From: G963669295 sp963669295
Lineage (GTDB): Bacteria; Bacteroidota; Bacteroidia; Flavobacteriales_D; CALLUQ01
DNA length: 64,000 bases
NCBI GenBank assembly: GCA_963669295.1
Contig: OY769938.1
Location: forward strand, 558,001-622,000
Reading direction: 5' to 3'
A model generated the notes under the pieces. It saw only the letters and a list, made by a program, of their open reading frames with translations. It was not told where the DNA came from and did no database searches. The position numbers were made by a program, and so were the translations under genes. Of the stretch, positions 36,163 through 44,972 are shown in pieces; within the stretch, counting starts at the first letter, position 1, and each line of letters starts with the position of its first letter.

Positions 36163-38592
36163 ATGATGCTAAAAAAACTATGCACTATTGCTCTCATCCA
36201 GGTTACAAGTTTAGCTTTTGCTCAGCAACCAGAACAGTGCGGCACTGATGCAATAGAACAAGCATTGCTTCAAGATTCTGTTTATCATATCGAAAGAAAT
36301 GCATTTGATAACTCAATTGGACGATTGCTTGACACCCGGGAAAACAGAGGTATGAGCCCGGCGGCTCCCAACCCTAAAGATGAAATTTTCGAAATTCCTC
36401 TTGTGTTCCATGTTATCCATAAAGGAGAACCTGTGGGTACAGGCACTAACATCTCTGACGAGCAACTTTTAAGTGCCGTTGATGCCCTGAATCGCGACTT
36501 TAGAAAAACAAGTGCTGACAATGGCATTGCTCTTGGAGCAGGAGTAGATACTAAAATTCAATTCTGTTTGGCTCAACGCGACCCGAATGGTTACAGGCAC
36601 TCTGGCATTAACCGGGTAAATGGCACTACAGTAAAACTTTATGAAGAACATGGAATATTTCCAGACTACAACGGTGATGAAGTAAAAGCATTAAGTTTTT
36701 GGGATAATCGTTATTACTTAAACATTTGGGTAGTATCTGAAATTAAGGGTAACAATGCCGACGCTTATAACCCTAATAATTGGGAAGGTGGGGTTATTGG
36801 ATATGCCATGTATCCTGAAGGAATTCCACAAAAATACTCTCCATTGGATGGTTTTGTTATCTTAAATACAGCCATTGGGAATGACCCTTATGGGGCAAAA
36901 GGATTTCGCCTAATGTCTAATTTTAGATACAATAGGACAGCAACGCATGAGATAGGGCATATGTTTGGTCTTTATCACACATTTCAGGGTGAGAGCTGTT
37001 TCGAAAGTTTTTGCAATAGTCAAGGTGACAAGATATGCGATACTCCTCCAACTAAGACCAATTATTCTTGTTTCTCTCCATCATGCCCTGATGCACAAGT
37101 AGAAAACTACATGGACTATACCGAAGACTTGTGTAGGAATATGTTCTCTGCCGGCCAAGCTCAACGTATGAAGGCCATTTTAATGCATACCAGGTTTTTA
37201 CTCACCCAAACTGAAAACTGTAAACCTGGCTCTCCGGTTAGGTGTGATACATTAAAAAACTATACCTATAAAGAAAACCTGGAACATTATAAATTGGACA
37301 ATACCTGGGGATATATTCCCGGACACAATGGTTTAGGATGGACTGCTTATGCAGAGCCATTTCATGTAAGCATCCCTAAATCCATCAGTCGACTCACAAT
37401 AAACGTTGCTACAGCTGATTATGGTAGCTCAACCTCTATGGTCAACTGGAATGTGCATGAAGATGATAACGGGAAGCCAGGTGCCATTATTGGCAGTACC
37501 TCTACTCCCATCAATTCATTTACCCCAGGCAATACTTATTCCATCGATTTTCCCGCTCCAGTACCTGTAGACAGGCATTTTTGGGTAAGCATGGAATTAA
37601 CTTACAACCAGGGAGATTTGTTCACCATTAAAACTGCTACATTCAGAGGATTAAATGGCATTAGCACTACCAAAATAAATGATAATGGCAATTGGGAAAA
37701 CCTGGATGACCATTTCTATGGCATACCCACCACTTCGTTGGGCATTGAAGTACAACTTTCAGAAGACCCGATTCCTCAACCAGGCATCACACAATCGGCT
37801 TCGGTTATTTGTGAAGGCACTACATTGGATGTAGTTGATACTTCACCCACCAATACCCCAACCTCTCTTCACCAATGGAAATTCCCCGGTGGGTCTCCTT
37901 CCTTTTCCTTTAGAGCAACTGAAACAGTCAGCTACGACACCCCTGGTACTTACAACATTAAACTTTATGCTCAATCAGGGTGCAATATTGACAGTACTAT
38001 AAGTCAGGTAACTGTGCTGGAAACTCCTACTATTGATGCTATCAATGTTACACATGTCAACGGTGGCTTAAACAATGGATCCATCACCATTAATACCAGT
38101 GGTGGCACATCTCCTTACCAATATAGCATTGATAACGGTGCCAACTTCTACAATCACAATATCTTCGGCTTTCTTGCCTCAGGAACTTATGAAGTAGTAG
38201 TAAAAGATGCCAATGATTGTGAAGCTTATAGCACTGCATGGATTTATCAAACCAATGCTGCAAACAATGGTAGCATGAACATGGCCAATGGAGTAAATAC
38301 TACGGCAACCATGCAAACATCGAATAATACCGTTGCACTGAGCGATGCCATCCAACTCTACCCCAACCCCACCAATGGAATGGTGCATTTAAGCATCAAT
38401 TTAGAGCAAGAGCAGGAGGTTAAGATAACTGTATTTAATGTCATTGGCGAAGTCGTGCAAACACTAGAGCACAAAGCCACTACCATCAACACCTTTACCT
38501 TCGACCTGAGCAACGAAGCAAAGGGCATTTATTTCTTTAGTGTGCAAGCCAATAATAATACCGTTACCAGGCGAGTAACTAATTTAAAGTAA
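36163..38592 (+). CDS. Secreted M43 (pappalysin-like) metalloprotease, short form 3, T9SS
   Basis: The 809-residue protein is the fifth and last protease of the array. It has a signal peptide ending AFAQQ and the zinc motif HEIGHMFGLYH (H262, E263, H266, H272), followed by the Met-turn YMDYTEDLC. The layout matches the other short forms, with the CDTLKNY module, a PKD-like domain, one SprB-like repeat and a T9SS sorting domain (IQLYPNPTNGM, ending TRRVTNLK). Two ATG codons stand in tandem at 36163 and 36166; only the second aligns with the MLK start of its paralogues. The leader AAAACTTAAACG precedes them. Confidence 0.9.
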   Translation: MMLKKLCTIALIQVTSLAFAQQPEQCGTDAIEQALLQDSVYHIERNAFDNSIGRLLDTRENRGMSPAAPNPKDEIFEIPLVFHVIHKGEPVGTGTNISDEQLLSAVDALNRDFRKTSADNGIALGAGVDTKIQFCLAQRDPNGYRHSGINRVNGTTVKLYEEHGIFPDYNGDEVKALSFWDNRYYLNIWVVSEIKGNNADAYNPNNWEGGVIGYAMYPEGIPQKYSPLDGFVILNTAIGNDPYGAKGFRLMSNFRYNRTATHEIGHMFGLYHTFQGESCFESFCNSQGDKICDTPPTKTNYSCFSPSCPDAQVENYMDYTEDLCRNMFSAGQAQRMKAILMHTRFLLTQTENCKPGSPVRCDTLKNYTYKENLEHYKLDNTWGYIPGHNGLGWTAYAEPFHVSIPKSISRLTINVATADYGSSTSMVNWNVHEDDNGKPGAIIGSTSTPINSFTPGNTYSIDFPAPVPVDRHFWVSMELTYNQGDLFTIKTATFRGLNGISTTKINDNGNWENLDDHFYGIPTTSLGIEVQLSEDPIPQPGITQSASVICEGTTLDVVDTSPTNTPTSLHQWKFPGGSPSFSFRATETVSYDTPGTYNIKLYAQSGCNIDSTISQVTVLETPTIDAINVTHVNGGLNNGSITINTSGGTSPYQYSIDNGANFYNHNIFGFLASGTYEVVVKDANDCEAYSTAWIYQTNAANNGSMNMANGVNTTATMQTSNNTVALSDAIQLYPNPTNGMVHLSINLEQEQEVKITVFNVIGEVVQTLEHKATTINTFTFDLSNEAKGIYFFSVQANNNTVTRRVTNLK

Positions 38593-38623
38593 ATAAGTTG
38601 TGAGTTACACTTATTTATTAGCA

Positions 38624-38662
38624 CGCCCCATTGCTTCTTATTTGAAGGATGGGGCGTTTTTT
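38624..38662 (+). terminator. Rho-independent terminator after the fifth M43 protease (loop inverted)
   Basis: CGCCCCA (38624-38630) pairs with TGGGGCG (38650-38656), followed by six T. The 33-base hairpin is the exact reverse complement of the hairpin at 32691-32723, so the loop has been flipped while the stem stayed functional. Confidence 0.85.
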
Positions 38663-38673
38663 ATGGAAGCTGT

Positions 38674-38681
38674 TATCTTTG
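38674..38681 (+). promoter_or_regulatory. -7 promoter element of the men operon
   Basis: TATCTTTG matches TAnnTTTG exactly and ends four bases before the menI ATG. The -33 position would fall in the T tract of the preceding terminator. If used, the transcript would be leaderless or nearly so. Confidence 0.45.
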
Positions 38682-38685
38682 TACC

Positions 38686-39105
38686 ATGATTAACACCAAC
38701 ATTCCCCTGGATCAAATCAATGCGATGTGTGCCAACACCATGATGGAGCATTTAGGCATTGAATACACGGAAGTAGGCGAAGACTACTTATGCGCTAAAA
38801 TGCCAGTGAATAAAACTACTCACCAACCCCTGGGGTTGCTCCATGGTGGTGCTTCTGTTACCCTGGCCGAGTCGTTGGGGAGTGCTGCTTCAGCCCTTAT
38901 GCTTGATCCATCTAAAGCCTATCCTGTAGGACTGGAAATCAATGCCAATCATGTAAAAAGTGTACGCGATGGGTATGTGTATGGCAAAGCCACGTTGGTA
39001 CATGGCGGGCGAAAAACGCACATTTGGGACATTCGCATAACCGGTGAGGAAGAGCAACTGGTATGCATCAGCAGGCTTACCATTGCTGTGATTGAAAGGA
39101 GTTAG
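38686..39105 (+). CDS. menI: 1,4-dihydroxy-2-naphthoyl-CoA thioesterase (hotdog fold, PaaI/YdiI type)
   Basis: The 139-residue hotdog-fold thioesterase has the signature LHGGASVTLAESLGS. H53 and E62 correspond to the conserved His and catalytic Glu of E. coli MenI (YdiI). It would hydrolyse DHNA-CoA to 1,4-dihydroxy-2-naphthoate, the step before prenylation by MenA. The family alone cannot fix the substrate, but its place as first gene of an operon with menF, menD, menA, menC and menE makes MenI the best call. The stop codon overlaps the GTG start of menF. Confidence 0.8.
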   Translation: MINTNIPLDQINAMCANTMMEHLGIEYTEVGEDYLCAKMPVNKTTHQPLGLLHGGASVTLAESLGSAASALMLDPSKAYPVGLEINANHVKSVRDGYVYGKATLVHGGRKTHIWDIRITGEEEQLVCISRLTIAVIERS

Positions 39106-40187
39106 TGGTGAGCCTTCAGCAACTTCATCAACTGTGCAAGCGAAAAAACATTGCGGTAGTAAGTTATCAATTGCCGGGCACCTCAGAAGTACTGTCGTTG
39201 ATACAAACCACCCCCTCCTCGCCTCCTTTAGCCACAATTATTGATCAACAAGGTTTTTACATTACTACATTTGATAACAGTCAAAGCTACTTCATTCAAC
39301 CCGATGTTATTGTAGAAAATGGCATGTTAAGCCAACAACATCAACAACTTTTGGAGGCCTTACCCGATGTTGACTCTACACCTACAACACTACCATACAT
39401 TGCTACTGAAGCAGCACACATTGATGCAGTAAAAAAAGCCATTACCGCCATTGAACAAGGTACCATCAACAAGGTGATTGTATCGCGAGCACATGCCGTA
39501 GATCGTCCTGCTGATTTTAGTGCTACCAAGCTGTTCAATCAATTGTGCGAACAGTACCACCATGCGTTTGTTTACCTCATTCAGCTGCCCAATGAAGCTC
39601 CATGGATGGGAGCCAGCCCCGAAACATTGGCCAGCATTCACAACAATGCCATACACACTGTTGCACTAGCAGGCACACAGGCACGTGGCAACACACCGAT
39701 TGATGCCATAGAATGGCAGGCCAAGGAGCAACACGAACAAGCTGTGGTTGCCGAATACATTGAAGCGCTGTTGCAACAGCATGGCGCCACCAACTACCAA
39801 CAACAAGGTCCTTACACCAGCGCGGCTGCCAATGTAGTGCACTTGAAAACCGATTACCACATCCCTACCGATCAGGTGAAATCGGCAGGCAATTTTATTC
39901 AAGCCCTTCACCCTACTCCTGCAGTTTGTGGTCTCCCGAAAACGGATGCTATGGAATTCATTGCTCACCACGAAGCCCACAACAGGAAGTTCTACGCCGG
40001 TTTCCTGGGGCCTGTAAACCTTCCCCACACCCATTTCTTCGTAAACCTACGATGCATGTCTATCCATCAGCAACAACTTGCTTTGTATGTAGGCGGTGGA
40101 ATTACCCGCAACTCCAATCCACAGAAAGAGTGGGATGAAACCATGCTAAAAGCCCACACATTGTTGTCGGTTATTGAAAAAATGTAG
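39105..40187 (+). CDS. menF: Isochorismate synthase
   Basis: The 360-residue protein has a C-terminal chorismate-binding domain (about 105-355) with the expected blocks: INKVIVSRAH, PWMGASPETL, LAGTQARG, HPTPAVCGLPK, EAHNRKFYAGFLGP and YVGGGITRNSNP. It converts chorismate to isochorismate with magnesium, the first step of menaquinone synthesis. The N-terminal 100 residues are short and variable, as in other Bacteroidota MenF. Start codons are GTG at 39105 (overlapping the menI stop as TAGTG) or GTG at 39108; both give the same protein within one residue. Entry into siderophore synthesis is unlikely given the men neighbours. Confidence 0.92.
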   Translation: MVSLQQLHQLCKRKNIAVVSYQLPGTSEVLSLIQTTPSSPPLATIIDQQGFYITTFDNSQSYFIQPDVIVENGMLSQQHQQLLEALPDVDSTPTTLPYIATEAAHIDAVKKAITAIEQGTINKVIVSRAHAVDRPADFSATKLFNQLCEQYHHAFVYLIQLPNEAPWMGASPETLASIHNNAIHTVALAGTQARGNTPIDAIEWQAKEQHEQAVVAEYIEALLQQHGATNYQQQGPYTSAAANVVHLKTDYHIPTDQVKSAGNFIQALHPTPAVCGLPKTDAMEFIAHHEAHNRKFYAGFLGPVNLPHTHFFVNLRCMSIHQQQLALYVGGGITRNSNPQKEWDETMLKAHTLLSVIEKM

Positions 40188-40211
40188 AACTTAGAGGCCT
40201 AAGTTCCCCTT

Positions 40212-41894
40212 ATGTATTCGGACAAACACGGAGTACGAGATTTAGTTGAAATTTGTGCACAGAAAGGCATTCGAACGGTGATTATTTCTCCCGGTTCTCG
40301 CAACGCTCCTCTTACCATTAGCTTTCATCAACACCCAAACATTGAATGCTTAAGCATTGCCGATGAGCGCAGTGCCGCATTTTTTGCGTTGGGCATGGCA
40401 CAGCAAACCGGACAGCCGGTAGCCATCACTTGCACCTCTGGCAGTGCTGCTTTGAACTATGCTCCTGCCATTGCAGAAGCCTATTACCAAAAAGTTCCGC
40501 TGTTAATCCTTACTGCCGACCGTCCCGCTTTGTGGATCGACCAGGGTGATGGACAAACCATACGCCAACAAAATATTTTTGCCAACTACATCAAGCAAAG
40601 CTTCCAATTGGAAACAGAAGTGGACGACAAAGATGGGTTATGGCAGGTACACCGTATAGTTTCAGAAGCCATTGATGCTACTTTACTGCCCGATTGTGGG
40701 CCGGTACACATTAACCTTCCGTTTAGCGAGCCACTGTACAATACCAAAGATTATAGCGCTATTCCACTTCCCAAAGTAATTACCACCCATCCTCCAACAA
40801 GGGGCATTTCGGAAACGCACTTACACCAATTGGCCGAACGGTGGAATGGGGCAACAAAGAAACTAATCATTACCGGGCAAATGGTGCCCAACAAAGCATT
40901 GAACCATGCGTTGGAGGCCATTGCTGCCGATCCGTCGGTAGCCGTACTTACAGAAACCACCTCCAACCTTTACCATGCTTCGTTCAACCCGTGCATCGAT
41001 CGGCTAATCACCTCCATCACCCCCGATGAAATAACACAATTCAAGCCCGATTTATTGGTGACTTGCGGTAGAGCCATTATTTCTAAAAAAATTAAAGCCT
41101 TGTTGCGTAAGCATGCACCACAAGCACATTGGCACATCGATCCGGTGGTGACCCACCTCGATACATTTCAATGCCTTACCGACAACATTCCGGTAGCTCC
41201 CGAAAAATTCTTTAAAAAGTTGGCGCCATTGGCACAAAGCCCTGAAAGCACCTTTGGCAATACCTGGAAAGGCCGCGAATTGCTTACCCAGGAAAAGCAC
41301 CACGACTTTTTAAGCACCTGTGCCTTTAGCGACTTAAAAGCCTTTGAGTTGTTGTTGCAGTACCTGCCCGAAGGCAGTAACCTACAAATGGGCAACAGCA
41401 CTTCCGTACGTTATGTACAACTGTTCAATCAGCTGCGCGGCATTCGTTACGATGGCAATAGGGGCACCAGTGGTATTGATGGAGCTACCTCTACTGCTGC
41501 TGGAGCAGCAAGAGTCAACGATCGTCCTACCACCATTGTTACTGGCGACATTGGTTTCTTTTACGATTCCAACGCATTGTGGAACGACCACCTTACCCCC
41601 AACTTACGCATTGTGGTGGTGAACAATGGCGGTGGTGGTATCTTCCGCATCATTGATGGCCCTACCAGTACAGCAGCATCGCAACAGTTTTTTGAAACGC
41701 AACACCAGTTGCGTGCCGAACACCTTGCAAAAACATACCACATTGCCTACACTGCCTGCGAAGATGCAGCATCTTTAGAAACAGCGTTAAGCACCTTTTA
41801 TCAGCCTACAGATCGCCCGGCACTGTTAGAAATTATTACGCCCACTGAAACCAACGATAAAATATTGAAAGCCTACTTTAAGCACCTTTCCTAA
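40212..41894 (+). CDS. menD: 2-succinyl-5-enolpyruvyl-6-hydroxy-3-cyclohexene-1-carboxylate synthase
   Basis: The 560-residue thiamine-diphosphate enzyme has the MenD N-terminal signature VISPGSRNAPLT and DERSAAFFALGMA (catalytic Glu region). A central domain follows, then a C-terminal cofactor domain with GNRGTSGIDGATSTAAGAA and GDIGFFYDSNALWN. It joins 2-oxoglutarate to isochorismate with loss of CO2. Length and motif order are normal for the family. It follows menF after 24 bases and overlaps menA by one base (TAATG). Confidence 0.95.
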   Translation: MYSDKHGVRDLVEICAQKGIRTVIISPGSRNAPLTISFHQHPNIECLSIADERSAAFFALGMAQQTGQPVAITCTSGSAALNYAPAIAEAYYQKVPLLILTADRPALWIDQGDGQTIRQQNIFANYIKQSFQLETEVDDKDGLWQVHRIVSEAIDATLLPDCGPVHINLPFSEPLYNTKDYSAIPLPKVITTHPPTRGISETHLHQLAERWNGATKKLIITGQMVPNKALNHALEAIAADPSVAVLTETTSNLYHASFNPCIDRLITSITPDEITQFKPDLLVTCGRAIISKKIKALLRKHAPQAHWHIDPVVTHLDTFQCLTDNIPVAPEKFFKKLAPLAQSPESTFGNTWKGRELLTQEKHHDFLSTCAFSDLKAFELLLQYLPEGSNLQMGNSTSVRYVQLFNQLRGIRYDGNRGTSGIDGATSTAAGAARVNDRPTTIVTGDIGFFYDSNALWNDHLTPNLRIVVVNNGGGGIFRIIDGPTSTAASQQFFETQHQLRAEHLAKTYHIAYTACEDAASLETALSTFYQPTDRPALLEIITPTETNDKILKAYFKHLS

Positions 41895-42811
41895 TGAGTA
41901 GCGACATCAACAAAACACAAGCATGGATCAAGGCTTTTCGACTGCGCACCCTACCGTTGGCACTGTCGAGCATTGCATTGGGAAGTTTACTGGCCTATGC
42001 CGAAGATCTTTTCAACTGGCTGGTGCTGGTGCTGGCCATTACCACTACCCTATTCCTTCAAATTCTTTCTAACCTGGCCAACGACTATGGCGACTCGGTA
42101 AGTGGTGCCGACAACGAAGAACGCATTGGCCCGGAGCGGGCGGTGCAAAGTGGAGTCATTAGCCTCAAGGAGATGCGCAATGCCATCATTCTTTTTGTAG
42201 TGCTATCGTTGGCCTCAGGCATCGGGTTAATTTATGTAGGCACCAAAGGCATTGCCTTTCACTACGGCATTCTATTTCTGGTGCTTGGCCTGGGAGCCAT
42301 TGCCGCTGCCATTAAGTACACGGTAGGTAAAAAGCCCTATGGTTATTCAGGGCTGGGCGACATCTTTGTATTTTTATTCTTTGGCCTCACTGGAGTGCTG
42401 GGCACATACTACCTACATGCCCACCAATTGCCGTTGGATAAATTATTCCCTGCTGCTGCACTTGGTTTTTTGTCGGCCGGAGTATTGAACCTTAACAACA
42501 TGCGCGATCGCGAACCCGATGCCAAGGTGGGTAAAAACACATTGGCTGTGAAGCTGGGAGCAAAGGGCGCCAAGGTCTATCATATTATCCTCATTACTGG
42601 AGCAATGGCCTGTGCAGAAATATACACCTTGCTCAATTACCGTTCTGATTACCAACTGATTTTTTTAGTGACACTTCCCATGCTGCTCATTCACATTAAG
42701 GTGGTATGGCAAAATACAGAGCCTGCAAAGCTCGACCCTCAATTAAAAAAACTGGCCATGACCACTTTGTTCTTTGCCCTCACCTTCGGGCTGGGACTAA
42801 TCATAGAATAA
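41894..42811 (+). CDS. menA: 1,4-dihydroxy-2-naphthoate polyprenyltransferase
   Basis: The 305-residue UbiA-family membrane protein has about eight to nine hydrophobic segments. The first aspartate-rich motif is NLANDYGDSVSG and the second NMRDREPDAKVGKNTLAV; together they bind the magnesium and polyprenyl diphosphate. It prenylates and decarboxylates DHNA to demethylmenaquinone in the cytoplasmic membrane. It overlaps menD and menC by one base each, so expression is tightly coupled. Confidence 0.94.
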   Translation: MSSDINKTQAWIKAFRLRTLPLALSSIALGSLLAYAEDLFNWLVLVLAITTTLFLQILSNLANDYGDSVSGADNEERIGPERAVQSGVISLKEMRNAIILFVVLSLASGIGLIYVGTKGIAFHYGILFLVLGLGAIAAAIKYTVGKKPYGYSGLGDIFVFLFFGLTGVLGTYYLHAHQLPLDKLFPAAALGFLSAGVLNLNNMRDREPDAKVGKNTLAVKLGAKGAKVYHIILITGAMACAEIYTLLNYRSDYQLIFLVTLPMLLIHIKVVWQNTEPAKLDPQLKKLAMTTLFFALTFGLGLIIE

Positions 42812-43851
42812 TGCAAGCACATTACCAACGATACACCCTTCACTTTAAGCGTCCCAGTGGCACGTCGCGTGGTGTGTTGGTAGAAAAGGAAACATGGTTC
42901 ATCCACTTACAAGATGGCCACCGCACAGGCATTGGCGAATGTTGTACCTTGAAGGGATTGAGCGTGGATGACCGCCCTGACTTCGAAGAACAACTGCAAC
43001 GAGTTTGTAACGACATTGATAACCACGCCTATTGGTTAAACGAAGGACTACGCGAGTTTCCTGCCCTCCATTTTGGGTTAGAAATGGCATTGAAAGATTT
43101 AGAAGGCGAACGACACATACTCTTCCCTTCCGACTTTACTACGGGCCAATCGGCCATTCCCATCAATGGGTTGGTGTGGATGGGTGAAGCCTCCTTTATG
43201 CAAGCACAAATTCGCGCTAAGCTGGAGCAAGGGTTCAACTGCATTAAGCTTAAAATTGGTGCCATCGACTTTGACCAAGAGCTGCACTTGCTCCGGAAAA
43301 TTCGACAAGAATATTCAGCCAGCGACATTGAACTGCGAGTAGATGCCAACGGTGCCTTTGCCCCTGAAGAAGCCAGGGAAAAACTGGAGCGTTTAGCCGC
43401 ACTCGACCTGCACTCTATTGAACAACCCATCAAACCCCAACAGTGGGAAGCCATGGCACAACTTTGCGAAAACACACCATTGCCTATTGCCCTGGATGAA
43501 GAACTGATTGGTGTATTCGACGATGCTTCCAAACAAAAGGTGTTGGACACCATACAGCCACAATACATTATTTTAAAGCCCAGCCTGGTAGGAGGTTTTA
43601 AAGGCAGTGGCACCTGGATGGCATTGGCCAATGAACGCAACATTCCGTGGTGGATTACCTCGGCACTGGAATCGAACATTGGATTAAATGCCATTGCCCA
43701 ATGGACCTACACACTCAACAACCCCATGCCGCAAGGGCTTGGCACAGGGCAGTTGTTCACCAACAATCTCCCTTCACCATTAGAAGTGCATAACGGTGCA
43801 TTGCACTATAGGCCTGAGTTAGTGTGGAACCTTAATGCATTGCAGGCATGA
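42811..43851 (+). CDS. menC: o-succinylbenzoate synthase
   Basis: The 346-residue enolase-superfamily enzyme shows all expected catalytic residues: the KxK pair K146/K148 (IKLKIG), metal ligands D178 (VDANG), E204 (IEQP) and D229 (LDEEL), and K256 (LKPSLVGG). It dehydrates SHCHC to o-succinylbenzoate. The start is ATG 42811, overlapping the menA stop (TAATG). An in-frame ATG at 42706 lies inside menA and is rejected. The gene ends in an ATGA overlap with menE. Confidence 0.93.
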   Translation: MQAHYQRYTLHFKRPSGTSRGVLVEKETWFIHLQDGHRTGIGECCTLKGLSVDDRPDFEEQLQRVCNDIDNHAYWLNEGLREFPALHFGLEMALKDLEGERHILFPSDFTTGQSAIPINGLVWMGEASFMQAQIRAKLEQGFNCIKLKIGAIDFDQELHLLRKIRQEYSASDIELRVDANGAFAPEEAREKLERLAALDLHSIEQPIKPQQWEAMAQLCENTPLPIALDEELIGVFDDASKQKVLDTIQPQYIILKPSLVGGFKGSGTWMALANERNIPWWITSALESNIGLNAIAQWTYTLNNPMPQGLGTGQLFTNNLPSPLEVHNGALHYRPELVWNLNALQA

Positions 43852-44912
43852 ACTACCGCACCCTTACTTTGAACCACCACACCTACCAGGAGGCTGAGCT
43901 TGTTGCATTCTGCCAACAGCAATTGGAACACCCTTTACCCGAATGGGAACACGATTTATACACCTTCATCAACGAATGGGTGAGCGATGCCCCTACTGTA
44001 GTAGTAAACACCTCAGGCTCTACCGGCACCCCAAAAACAATGACCCTGCAAAAGCACTTTATGGTAAACAGTGCCCAAATGACCGGAAAGCATTTTAACC
44101 TACAACCTGAAGATACGGCACTGTTATGCCTTAGCACTAACTATATTGCCGGAAAAATGATGGTTGTTCGTGCCTTTGTGTTGGGACTCAACCTCATTAC
44201 TGTGCCTCCTGATGGCCACCCTTTGCAACATGTACAAGAAAGTTTAAGCTTTGCTGCCATGGTACCGCTACAGGTGCACAACAGCATCGAAGAGCACCCT
44301 CATCAGTTGCAGCACATCGATCAAATTATTGTAGGAGGTGGCGCAGTATCGCACGATTTGCTGCAACGCATTGTACGATTGCCCAACCGGTTTTACGCCA
44401 CCTATGGCATGACCGAAACCATTACCCATGTTGCGGTGAAAGCACTTGCCTCTGAAAGCACCGACTACCTGGGGCTGCCCGGTGTACAGTTGGGACAGGA
44501 TGAGCGAGGTTGCTTAACCATTACTGCACCACACCTTAGCCACGAAACAGTAGTAACCAACGACCTGGTAGAATTCGAAGACTTCAATCGATTTAAGTGG
44601 TTGGGGCGGTACGACAATGTGATTAACTCAGGAGGCATTAAAATTATTCCTGAAGTGCTGGAACAATTGCTGGCTGAATTGCTGCAACAACGTTTTTTCA
44701 TTGCTTCGCTACCCGATAAGGTGTTGGGCGAAAAAGTGGTGTTGGTAATTGAAGGGGAGCCGTTTGACAAGCACACCCTTTCCTTATTCAAACAACATTT
44801 AAGGGCTGAGTTGAATCGTTTTGAAATGCCCAAAGAAATCTTCTTTGTACCCGTCTTTCAAGAAACGCCTACAGGAAAGGTGCAACGCAAAGCTACACTG
44901 GCACTGCTTTAA
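43848..44912 (+). CDS. menE: o-succinylbenzoate-CoA ligase (short MenE)
   Basis: The 354-residue acyl-adenylating enzyme carries the P-loop NTSGSTGTPKTM, the core motif ATYGMTETITH, the hinge region WLGRYDNVINSGGIKI and the C-terminal lysine in PTGKVQRKA. It is about 100 residues shorter than proteobacterial or Bacillus MenE because the N-terminal region is reduced, which is usual in Bacteroidota. It activates o-succinylbenzoate to its CoA thioester. It is the last gene of the operon and converges on rluD with 60 bases between. Confidence 0.9.
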   Translation: MNYRTLTLNHHTYQEAELVAFCQQQLEHPLPEWEHDLYTFINEWVSDAPTVVVNTSGSTGTPKTMTLQKHFMVNSAQMTGKHFNLQPEDTALLCLSTNYIAGKMMVVRAFVLGLNLITVPPDGHPLQHVQESLSFAAMVPLQVHNSIEEHPHQLQHIDQIIVGGGAVSHDLLQRIVRLPNRFYATYGMTETITHVAVKALASESTDYLGLPGVQLGQDERGCLTITAPHLSHETVVTNDLVEFEDFNRFKWLGRYDNVINSGGIKIIPEVLEQLLAELLQQRFFIASLPDKVLGEKVVLVIEGEPFDKHTLSLFKQHLRAELNRFEMPKEIFFVPVFQETPTGKVQRKATLALL

Positions 44913-44972
44913 TTGCTAGCTGCAGCTTTCAACAGCTTCGATAGTATTTGGGGATGGAATAGCTTTTCTTTG

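Noticed and set aside
39105..40187. Isochorismate synthase of a siderophore pathway
   Set aside because: It is flanked by menI, menD, menA, menC and menE in one operon, with no siderophore genes present.
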